Assembly: GCA_030150305.1 (NCBI GenBank)
Contig: JASLGD010000266.1
Location: 1-7,779, forward strand
Length of the DNA: 7,779 bases
DNA from: Caldimonas sp.
GTDB lineage: Bacteria > Pseudomonadota > Gammaproteobacteria > Burkholderiales > Burkholderiaceae_C
Reading direction: 5' to 3'
This document shows, one piece after another, positions 1 to 5,526 of this stretch; the first letter of the stretch is position 1; the number at the start of each line of letters is the position of its first letter. A program made the position numbers and the translations under genes. The notes beneath the pieces are model-generated. The model did no database searches. It saw only the letters and a program-made list of their open reading frames with translations, and was not told where the DNA came from.

Positions 1-220
1 CCTGCTGGCATGAAGCGGCGGCAGCTTCTCCGCGTCGCGCTGGGCCTCGGCGCGCTGGCGGCGGTCCGACCCTTGTCGGCGCGCGCGCGTCGCCGACGCC
101 GGCGGCCGGCGTCGCGGGACGCGGCAGCAGGAGCACGCGAAACGCCAGCGCACCGGCGACCGCGACGGTGGCCGCGATGTGCAGCGCGCGCACGGCCGCC
201 AGCGGGTCGACGTCGCTCAC
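1..220 (-). CDS. copD: CopD-like copper import membrane protein, N-terminal part, apparent frameshift
   Basis: Only the 5' end is in the window. The GTG at 220 overlaps the copC stop (GTGA) and opens with VSDVDPLAAVRALHIAATVA, continuing VAGALAFRVLLLPRPAT: a first membrane helix of the kind that starts CopD proteins, multi-pass inner-membrane partners of CopC thought to carry copper to the cytosol. GC at third codon positions is 40 of 43 codons for 92-220. Past the GC tract at 79-89, it drops to 14 of 25 in the same frame (2-76), while the neighbouring frame reaches 22 of 26. The frame therefore seems to shift there, the expected continuation being RRQGSDRRQRAEAQRDAEKL, a charged loop before the next helix. 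Neither frame meets a stop before the edge. Because copC comes just before, the CopD call is fairly good; whether the gene is broken or the read has an indel cannot be told here. Confidence 0.7.
   Translation of the reverse strand, partial: MSDVDPLAAVRALHIAATVAVAGALAFRVLLLPRPATPAAGVGDARAPTRVGPPPARRGPARRGEAAAASCQQ
79..89. repeat. GC dinucleotide tract at the copD frame break
   Basis: GCGCGCGCGCG, 5.5 GC units. It coincides with the point where codon-position periodicity switches frame. Loss of one GC unit (2 bases) or gain of one base would explain the switch, and such tracts are prone to slippage and to sequencing error. Confidence 0.6.
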
Positions 221-576
221 GGTGCGATCCGAAAGCCGAAGCCGCCGGTGGTGACGTGCGTGTCGACCGAGACCGCGCGCCACTGCACGGTGTAGGCGCC
301 CGCCGGCAGCGCCTGCAGCGAGACGCGCAGCACGCCGCGCTCGGCCGGATCGACGCGCACGTCGCCCTTGTCGACGCGACGGCCTGCGCCGTCGAGCACC
401 TTGGCGCTGCTGAACGCCGGCTCGATCGGCTCGCTGAACGACAGCTTCAGCTCGGGCGGCGCCACGTTGACGACGCTGCCGACGCGCGGCTCGGCGTGCT
501 CGAGGAAGGCGTGCGCGCGCGCTGCCGGCGCGAAGCACGCGGCGAGCGACGCGGCGACGAAGCCGCGCCGCTTCAC
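217..576 (-). CDS. copC: CopC periplasmic copper-binding protein
   Basis: This 119-residue precursor has a signal peptide (about 1-21, KRRGF start, ending ARA) and a single CopC beta-sandwich domain. Cleavage after Ala21 leaves His22 as the mature N-terminus in HAFLEHAEPRVGS. With Asp105 and His107 of SVDTHVTTGGF, this gives the His1/Asp/His set that binds Cu(II) in CopC proteins. The mature chain has no methionine, so the Met-rich Cu(I) site of Pseudomonas syringae CopC is absent; this is the Cu(II)-only type. Other domain landmarks are PPELKLSFSEPIEPAFS (40-56) and LPAGAYTVQWRAVS (90-103). The start is GTG with a strong GGAGG site, and GTGA overlaps link it to the barrel gene before it and copD after it. 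Role inferred from the family: it holds copper in the periplasm and hands it to CopD for uptake. Identity is secure; whether the system supplies copper or gives resistance is not visible. Confidence 0.9.
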   Translation of the reverse strand: MKRRGFVAASLAACFAPAARAHAFLEHAEPRVGSVVNVAPPELKLSFSEPIEPAFSSAKVLDGAGRRVDKGDVRVDPAERGVLRVSLQALPAGAYTVQWRAVSVDTHVTTGGFGFRIAP

Positions 577-1535
577 GAGCCGCCTCCGAGCAGCGGACGC
601 CCGAAGCCGCGCGGGAAGATGTCGTCGAGGAAGAAGTGCAGCTGCACCACGGCGCCGACGCCGGAGCCGCTGCGCCGGTTGATCGGGACGATCGCCTCGA
701 GCCCGAGCTGGACGTAGCGTCCGGCCCAGAGGACGCCGGGCTGGATCGTGCCGGTGAAGCGGCGATCGTCGACGCGGTTCAACGGCCGCTCGAGCGCGAT
801 CTCGACGATCGGGACCATGCGGTCGAAGGGAGCTTTCAGGCCGACGTCGCGCACCGCCGCCTGCAGGTACGGCAGGCTGTACTGGAGCGCGAGCCCGATC
901 TGCAGCACGTTGGGGTGCAGCTCGGTGTCGGAGGCACTCGCACCGGTGTCGGGGTCGATGCTCGTCGTCACGGTGCTCGCCCGGCTCGGGAACGCGACGC
1001 CGAGCGTGCCGGTGACCGCGAACGGCCGCAGCAGCGACGACGCATCGGACACGTCGCCGAAGCCCTTGCCGAAATAGAACGTCGGCGTGAACGTGCTCAC
1101 CGATTCGCCGATCGCGCGGCTGCCGCTGCCGCCGATCTCCCAGCCGAGGCCGACCGCGAGGAGCGACTCGCGCGCATCGTCCTTCAGCAGCTGGTATTTC
1201 AGGCCGAGCTCGACGTTGTCCCAGCCGCTCACGGTCGGCTGCCCCTGCGCGCCGATGCGCTGGTGCGCGAGCCCGAGCGAGAGCCCGAAGTCGCTCGTGA
1301 TGCGCTTCGAGAGCTCGGCCTCGATCGACCGCTGTCGCGTCGGCGGCTCGTCGTTCGACGCGTCGACGCGCTGCGTCGAGACCGTCGGCAACGAGAGCTC
1401 GTCGGCGACGAACGGGTCGTCGGTCGCGATCGTCGCCGGAAAGAATCGCTTGCCGGCGAACCCGTGGGCGAGCGCTTGCAGGTGCGCGCTCGCGGCGATC
1501 GCCGCGAGCGCGGCGACGAGAAGAGAGGATTTCAT
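573..1535 (-). CDS. Exported protein, predicted outer-membrane beta-barrel, in a copper gene block
   Basis: This is a 320-residue protein with a clear Sec signal peptide (MKSSLLVAALAAIAASA, then HLQALAHG), with cleavage likely after Ala23 (ALA|HG) or Ala17 (ASA|HL). Beyond about residue 68 it shows alternating hydrophobic/polar strands separated by short turns, such as SIEAELSKRI, FGLSLGLAHQRI, NVELGLKYQLL, LLAVGLGWEI, VLQIGLALQYSL, QPGVLWAGRYVQLGLEAIVP and VGAVVQLHFFLDD. These are typical of outer-membrane barrels or transporter-like barrels. I do not recognise a named family. Its TGA overlaps the copC GTG by four bases, so the two are probably made together and it may serve copper or other metal handling at the outer membrane. 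Either predicted cleavage gives His as the first mature residue. The ATG at 1535 has only a weak ribosome-binding site. Coding status is secure; location and function are inferred. Confidence 0.75.
   Translation of the reverse strand: MKSSLLVAALAAIAASAHLQALAHGFAGKRFFPATIATDDPFVADELSLPTVSTQRVDASNDEPPTRQRSIEAELSKRITSDFGLSLGLAHQRIGAQGQPTVSGWDNVELGLKYQLLKDDARESLLAVGLGWEIGGSGSRAIGESVSTFTPTFYFGKGFGDVSDASSLLRPFAVTGTLGVAFPSRASTVTTSIDPDTGASASDTELHPNVLQIGLALQYSLPYLQAAVRDVGLKAPFDRMVPIVEIALERPLNRVDDRRFTGTIQPGVLWAGRYVQLGLEAIVPINRRSGSGVGAVVQLHFFLDDIFPRGFGRPLLGGGS
583..587 (-). promoter_or_regulatory. Ribosome-binding site of copC
   Basis: GGAGG on the minus strand, six bases before the GTG at 576 and inside the end of the barrel gene. 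It fixes the copC start at this GTG in spite of the gene overlap. Confidence 0.75.
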
Positions 1536-1557
1536 GCGGATGTCCGAAATGCGTCGC

Positions 1558-1583
1558 GCCCGTCGACGCAGACGGCGACGGGC
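1558..1583. other. Inverted repeat (8-bp arms) upstream of the barrel gene
   Basis: GCCCGTCG at 1558-1565 pairs with CGACGGGC at 1576-1583 around a 10-base loop. It lies in the 99-base gap between the DUF2946-like gene and the barrel gene, 22 bases before the latter's start. No T-run follows, so a terminator role is weakly supported; it could be an mRNA hairpin or an operator. Confidence 0.35.
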
Positions 1584-1601
1584 AGACGCTTGCTGAAGGA
1601 A

Positions 1602-1622
1602 GCCGGCAACCGTTGGGCCGGC
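1602..1622. other. Inverted repeat (GCCGGC arms) just after the DUF2946-like gene
   Basis: GCCGGC at 1602-1607 and again at 1617-1622 is self-complementary and flanks a 9-base spacer, so the RNA can fold into a 6-bp GC stem. It sits 12 bases past the stop of the DUF2946-like gene. It may end or weaken transcription between that gene and the barrel gene. Chance is not excluded in DNA this GC-rich. Confidence 0.3.
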
Positions 1623-1634
1623 CGACGCGACGGG

Positions 1635-2090
1635 TCAGGCGCGCTCGGGCGGCCCGTGCGCAAGGCGCGTCGCCCATCGCGCGCAGTCGTCGGCGACGCG
1701 GCGCTCGCCGCGCGTGACCGGCAGCGACGCTGCTGCGCCGTCCGGCGGCGGACCCGGCGGCGCCGCGCTGCCGACCGCCATCGCCGCGACCGCGGTCAGC
1801 GCGCAATGGTCGTGCGCGTGGTCGGTCGCCGAGCGCGGGCCGTCGTCGTGCCCGTCGGCGTCGGTCGCGTCGTGGTGGTGATGGTGGCCGTGCGCGTGCT
1901 CGGGCTGCGCCGCGCTCGACAGCGAAGCCGTCGCGACGCCGTACAGGGTGCACAGCTGTGCGACCGGCAAGCCCTGCGATTGCGCCGCGGTCGCGGCGAG
2001 CAGCGGCACCGCGGCCTTCAGCAGCAACGCGAAGACGGCGAGCTGGCACGTCAGCAGACGCAGCCGTGGCGACAGGCGAAGCAGGGTCAC
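1635..2090 (-). CDS. Small His-rich exported protein, DUF2946-like
   Basis: This 151-residue protein has a hydrophobic N-terminal segment (about 12-33) that acts as a signal peptide or membrane anchor, so it is probably periplasmic. Residues 65-95 are crowded with histidines and acids: HAHGHHHHHD, then DGHDD, then DHAHDHC ending at Cys96; Cys47 lies earlier in QLCTLYG. The pattern of an N-terminal hydrophobic segment, a Cys-containing stretch, an HxHC-type motif and an Ala/Pro-rich tail resembles DUF2946, a proteobacterial family of unknown function often found near copper or TonB genes. The His cluster suggests metal binding or buffering, which fits the CopC and CopD genes downstream. The start is GTG at 2090 without a recognisable ribosome-binding site, 37 bases after the dehydrogenase gene, so the exact start is uncertain. 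The family match is from memory of its layout and is moderate; no activity is assigned. Confidence 0.65.
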   Translation of the reverse strand: MTLLRLSPRLRLLTCQLAVFALLLKAAVPLLAATAAQSQGLPVAQLCTLYGVATASLSSAAQPEHAHGHHHHHDATDADGHDDGPRSATDHAHDHCALTAVAAMAVGSAAPPGPPPDGAAASLPVTRGERRVADDCARWATRLAHGPPERA

Positions 2091-2127
2091 GGGGTGCGTG
2101 CTCTCGACGATCGAAGCTGCGTGCGCT

Positions 2128-3303
2128 TCACATGCTCTCGGCGTACAGCTCGCGGCCGATCAGCATGCGCCGGATCTCGCTCGTGCCGGCCCCGATCTCG
2201 TAGAGCTTGGCATCGCGCCAGAGGCGCCCGACCGGGTACTCGTTGGTGTAGCCGACGCCGCCGAGCGCCTGGATCGCCTCGCCCGCCATCCACGTCGCCT
2301 TCTCGGCCGAGTAGAGGATCGCGCCGGCGGCGTCCTTGCGGAGCGTGCGCGAGTGGTCGCCGCGGTCGCACGCGCGGCCGACCGCGTAGACGTACGCGCG
2401 CGACGCCGACCACGTCGAGTACATGTCGGCGATCTTGCCCTGCATCAGCTGGAACTCGCCGATCGACTGGCCGAATTGCTTGCGCTCGTGCACGAACGGC
2501 AGCACCGCGTCCATGCACGCGGCCATGATGCCGAGCGGCCCGCCCGAGAGCACGGCACGCTCGTAGTCGAGGCCGCTCATCAGCACCTTGACGCCGCCGC
2601 CCTCGGCGCCGAGAACGTTCTCGGCCGGCACCTCGCAGTCCTCGAAGAAGATCGGCCACGTGTTCGAGCCGCGCATGCCGAGCTTGTCGAGCTTCTTGCC
2701 GAACGTGAGGCCCTTCGATCCCTGCTCGATGATGAACGCGGTGATTCCGCTCGGCCCGGCGTTGACGTCGGTCTTGGCGTAGACGATCAGCACATCCGCA
2801 TCGCCGCCGTTGGTGATCCACATCTTCGAGCCGTTGAGGACGTAGCGGTCGCCCTTCGCGTCGGCGCGCAGCTTCATGCTGACGACGTCCGAGCCGGCGT
2901 TCGGCTCGCTCATCGCGAGCGCGCCGACGTGCTCGCCCGAGACGAGCCTGGGCAGGTACTTCTTCTTCTGCGCGTCGCTGCCGTTTCGGTGCAGCTGGTT
3001 GACGGCGAGGTTCGAGTGCGCGCCGTACGAGAGCCCGACCGACGCCGACGCGCGCGAGACCTCCTCCATCGCGACGATGTGCGCGAGGTAGCCGAGGTCG
3101 CTGCCGCCGTACTCTTCCTTCACCGTCATGCCGTGCAGGCCGAGCGCGCCGAGCTTCTGCCAGAGGTCCGCAGGAAACGCGTTGTCGCGATCGATGTCCG
3201 CGGCGCGCGGCGCGATCTCGGCAGCGGCGAACTGCTGCACGCTGTCGCGCAGCATGTCGATCGTCTCGCCGAGGTCGAAGTCGAGGCCGGGAAGGTGAGG
3301 CAT
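2128..3303 (-). CDS. liuA: Isovaleryl-CoA dehydrogenase (acyl-CoA dehydrogenase family)
   Basis: This is a 391-residue flavoenzyme that oxidises isovaleryl-CoA to 3-methylcrotonyl-CoA in leucine breakdown, passing electrons to electron-transfer flavoprotein. Acyl-CoA dehydrogenase signatures are visible: ALAMSEPNAGSDV (128-140) and KMWITNGGDAD (160-170) at the flavin site, RKQFGQSIGEFQLMQGKIAD (274-293) and the C-terminal AKLYEIGAGTSEIRR (365-379). The base usually found in the C-terminal motif (Glu in YEIYEGT of medium-chain enzymes) is Gly371 here. Glu248 in GLDYERAV lies in helix G, the position of the catalytic Glu254 of human isovaleryl-CoA dehydrogenase. That swap supports the isovaleryl assignment over short- or medium-chain enzymes. 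Length is normal and the start has a GGAG site. No methylcrotonyl-CoA carboxylase, enoyl-CoA hydratase or lyase gene is adjacent: ftsH precedes it and copper-type genes follow. A related branched-chain acyl-CoA dehydrogenase with a different preference remains possible. Confidence 0.88.
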   Translation of the reverse strand: MPHLPGLDFDLGETIDMLRDSVQQFAAAEIAPRAADIDRDNAFPADLWQKLGALGLHGMTVKEEYGGSDLGYLAHIVAMEEVSRASASVGLSYGAHSNLAVNQLHRNGSDAQKKKYLPRLVSGEHVGALAMSEPNAGSDVVSMKLRADAKGDRYVLNGSKMWITNGGDADVLIVYAKTDVNAGPSGITAFIIEQGSKGLTFGKKLDKLGMRGSNTWPIFFEDCEVPAENVLGAEGGGVKVLMSGLDYERAVLSGGPLGIMAACMDAVLPFVHERKQFGQSIGEFQLMQGKIADMYSTWSASRAYVYAVGRACDRGDHSRTLRKDAAGAILYSAEKATWMAGEAIQALGGVGYTNEYPVGRLWRDAKLYEIGAGTSEIRRMLIGRELYAESM

Positions 3304-3308
3304 GGCGG

Positions 3309-3312
3309 CTCC
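3309..3312 (-). promoter_or_regulatory. Ribosome-binding site of the acyl-CoA dehydrogenase gene
   Basis: GGAG on the minus strand, five bases upstream of the ATG at 3303. It sits within the 62-base gap after ftsH, which shows no clear terminator or promoter, so read-through from ftsH is plausible. Confidence 0.55.
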
Positions 3313-3365
3313 GCTGGTCGCAGTGGCGCGAGCTTAACGGCGGATCGCCTGCTCGCCCGTCGGCC

Positions 3366-5429
3366 TCAGGCCGTCAGCCCCTCTTCGGCCGCCGCGATCA
3401 CCGCCTGCGTCGGCAGCGCGGGCGCGGGGGGCAGGCCGGTGACCGCGAGGACGTCGTCCTGGTCGAGCGTCTCGCGGTCGAGCAGCGCCGCGACGAGCGC
3501 GTCGAGCTGCTTGCGGTGTTGCGCCAGGAGCGACTTCGCGAGCTGATGGCACTCGTCGATGATCCGCTGCACCTCGCTGTCGATCAGCTCGGCGGTGCGT
3601 TCGCCGAACGGCTTCTCGCCGCCGCCGTACCCGGGCGCGCCTTCGAGGAACGGGTTCTCCGGCGGCGCGAGCTGGACCATGCCGAGCTTGTCGCTCATTC
3701 CCCAGCGCGTGACCATGTTGCGCGCGAGCTGCGTCGCCTGCTGGATGTCGTTCTCGGCGCCGGTCGTCTTCGTGCCGTAGACGAGCTCCTCGGCGGCGCG
3801 GCCGCCGAGCATGCCGACGATGCGCGCGCGCAGGTAGTCCTCGGGGTAGTTGTAGCGGTCGGTCTGCGGCCGCTGGTAGGTGACGCCGAGCGCGCGGCCG
3901 CGCGGCACGATCGTCACCCGCTGCACCGGGTCGGCACCGGGAACGACGAGGCCGAGGATCGCGTGGCCGCTCTCGTGGTACGCGATCCGCTCGCGGTCCT
4001 CGCGGCTGAGCAGCAGCGGCCGCTCGGGGCCGAGCACGATCTTCTCGAGCGCGTCGATGAAGTCCTTCTGGCCGACGTCGCTCTTGTCGCGCCGCGCCGC
4101 AAGCAGCGCCGCCTCGTTGACGAGGTTCCTCAGGTCGGCGCCCGAGAGCCCCGGCGTGATGCCGGCGAGCTCGGCGAGGTTGACGTCGCCGCCGAGCGGC
4201 ACGTTTCGCGTGTGCACCTTCAGGATCGCCTCGCGTCCCGCCTTGTCGGGCAGGTTGACGAAGACGCGGCGATCGAAGCGCCCGGGGCGCAGCAGCGCGC
4301 GGTCGAGGACGTCGGGCTGGTTGGTCGCCGCGAGCACGATCACGCCTTCGCGGCCCGAGAAGCCGTCCATCTCGGTGAGGATCTGGTTGAGCGTCTGCTC
4401 CTGCTCGCTCGAGCCGCCGATCGCGACGGGACCGCGCGCGCGGCCGATCGAGTCGATCTCGTCGATGAAGATGATCGCCGGCGCGTTCTCGCGCGCCTGC
4501 TTGAAGAGGTCGCGCACGCGCGCCGCACCGACGCCGACGATCATCTCGACGAACTCGGCCGCGCTCATCGAGAAGAACGGCACGCCGGCTTCGCCGGCGA
4601 CCGCCTTGGCGAGCAGCGTCTTGCCGGTGCCGGGAGCGCCGACGAGGAGCACGCCCTTCGGCGCCGAGCCGCCGAGGCGCGTGTACTTCTCGGGCGCCTT
4701 CAGGAAGTCGACGATCTCGACCAATTCGTTTTCGGCCTCGTCGATGCCGGCGACGTCCTTGAACGTCACCTTCGGACCGGATTCCTGGTCGTAGCGGCGC
4801 GCCCGGCTCTTGCCGATGCCGAGCAGGCCACCGCCGAGTCCGCCCGCTCCGCCGAGCTGCTGCGCGCGCCGGTACATCCAGACGTAGAACAGGATCAGCA
4901 GCAGCGCCGGCCCGAAGCCGTAGAGAAACTGCGCGAGCGGGCTGCCCTGGATCGGCACCGCGCGGATCTCGACACCATGCTCGATCAGGAACGTCTCGAG
5001 CCCGGGGCCGACGAACGCCGGCAGCGTCGTCGTGAACGACTTCGCCGCGCGCGGCTCGTTGATCGCGGCGAAGACACCGTCGCGCGGCGCCGACGCCCTC
5101 GCGGTCGCGCTGGCGGCCGCGCTCGCCGCGGGAGGCCACGTCACCGCGCTCTTGAACTTGCCCTCGATGCTCGCGCCCTGGCTGTAGATCGCCTGCACGT
5201 TGCCCTTGGCGACCTCGTCCTTGAAGGCGGTGTACGGGATCGTCACGCCGGCGTCCTCGCCCGGGAACAGCGCACGCACGACGAGGTAGTTGACGACGAG
5301 CAGCGCGAGAAACGTCAGCCACGCGCGACGCGGCGGGATGCTGCGCTGGCCGCTGCCCGACGGCGCGCCGGCGCCGGAGCGCGCCGGCTTCGGATTGGGC
5401 GTGCGCTGCTTGCTGCGGTCCACGGTCAT
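3366..5429 (-). CDS. ftsH: FtsH membrane-anchored ATP-dependent zinc metalloprotease (divergent type)
   Basis: This 687-residue protein is an AAA+ protease that extracts and degrades membrane and unstable cytosolic proteins. Layout: basic, Pro/Ser/Gly-rich N-terminus (1-36), membrane helix 1 (about 37-55), periplasmic part (56-168), membrane helix 2 (about 169-186), Gly-rich linker, AAA+ domain (about 220-465) and M41 peptidase domain (about 475-665). Seen motifs are Walker A GAPGTGKT (264-271), Walker B IIFIDEID (319-326), sensor Asn370, arginine fingers Arg381/Arg384, zinc site HESGH (485-489) and third ligand Asp561 in GAENDI. All catalytic residues are present. Two oddities stand out: the pore motif reads MIVGVG with Ile297 where E. 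coli has Phe228, and the periplasmic part has an Ala/Pro-rich stretch (98-117). The ATG at 5429 has a good ribosome-binding site. This may be a second, specialised FtsH paralogue; that is inference, since the rest of the genome is not visible. Confidence 0.96.
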   Translation of the reverse strand: MTVDRSKQRTPNPKPARSGAGAPSGSGQRSIPPRRAWLTFLALLVVNYLVVRALFPGEDAGVTIPYTAFKDEVAKGNVQAIYSQGASIEGKFKSAVTWPPAASAAASATARASAPRDGVFAAINEPRAAKSFTTTLPAFVGPGLETFLIEHGVEIRAVPIQGSPLAQFLYGFGPALLLILFYVWMYRRAQQLGGAGGLGGGLLGIGKSRARRYDQESGPKVTFKDVAGIDEAENELVEIVDFLKAPEKYTRLGGSAPKGVLLVGAPGTGKTLLAKAVAGEAGVPFFSMSAAEFVEMIVGVGAARVRDLFKQARENAPAIIFIDEIDSIGRARGPVAIGGSSEQEQTLNQILTEMDGFSGREGVIVLAATNQPDVLDRALLRPGRFDRRVFVNLPDKAGREAILKVHTRNVPLGGDVNLAELAGITPGLSGADLRNLVNEAALLAARRDKSDVGQKDFIDALEKIVLGPERPLLLSREDRERIAYHESGHAILGLVVPGADPVQRVTIVPRGRALGVTYQRPQTDRYNYPEDYLRARIVGMLGGRAAEELVYGTKTTGAENDIQQATQLARNMVTRWGMSDKLGMVQLAPPENPFLEGAPGYGGGEKPFGERTAELIDSEVQRIIDECHQLAKSLLAQHRKQLDALVAALLDRETLDQDDVLAVTGLPPAPALPTQAVIAAAEEGLTA

Positions 5430-5433
5430 GGCG

Positions 5434-5439
5434 TTCCTC
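5434..5439 (-). promoter_or_regulatory. Ribosome-binding site of ftsH
   Basis: GAGGAA on the minus strand, four bases before the ATG at 5429. It supports that start over the in-frame upstream methionine at 5603, which would lie inside kup. Confidence 0.65.
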
Positions 5440-5503
5440 GTCGGCCGGGTCGACACCCCCCGGGGAGCAAACGGTACACCCGCTGCCGCAACGATGCGCG
5501 CGT

Positions 5504-5517
5504 GCGGCGATCGCCGC
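5504..5517. repeat. 14-bp perfect palindrome between kup and ftsH
   Basis: GCGGCGATCGCCGC reads the same on both strands and starts about 10 bases past the kup stop. It could form a short hairpin (5-bp stem, GATC loop) or be a symmetric protein-binding site. No T tract follows on the minus strand, so it is not a classical intrinsic terminator. The remainder of the kup-ftsH gap (5430-5526) shows no convincing -35/-10 promoter pair to my reading. Confidence 0.4.
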
Positions 5518-5526
5518 GGACGCGGG

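Noticed and set aside
10..717. Plus-strand open frame beginning with a twin-Arg/Leu-rich signal-like peptide (MKRRQLLRVALGLGALAAV)
   Set aside because: It runs antisense to copD and copC, has no ribosome-binding site, and becomes an Arg-rich low-complexity chain after about residue 25. The Leu/Val run is the mirror of the Glu/Asp/Gln-rich loop on the minus strand.
217..2049. A single 610-residue protein ending in CopC
   Set aside because: Only the last 119 residues have protein-like content; the rest is the antisense or shifted shadow of the barrel and DUF2946-like genes.
636..2528. Long plus-strand open frame opposite the barrel, DUF2946-like and dehydrogenase genes
   Set aside because: Arg/Ala-rich translation with no domain; long stop-free antisense frames are expected in DNA this GC-rich, and the minus-strand genes are well supported.
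3304..3365. Possible terminator or promoter between ftsH and the dehydrogenase gene
   Set aside because: No stem followed by a T-run and no convincing -35/-10 pair could be read in these 62 bases.
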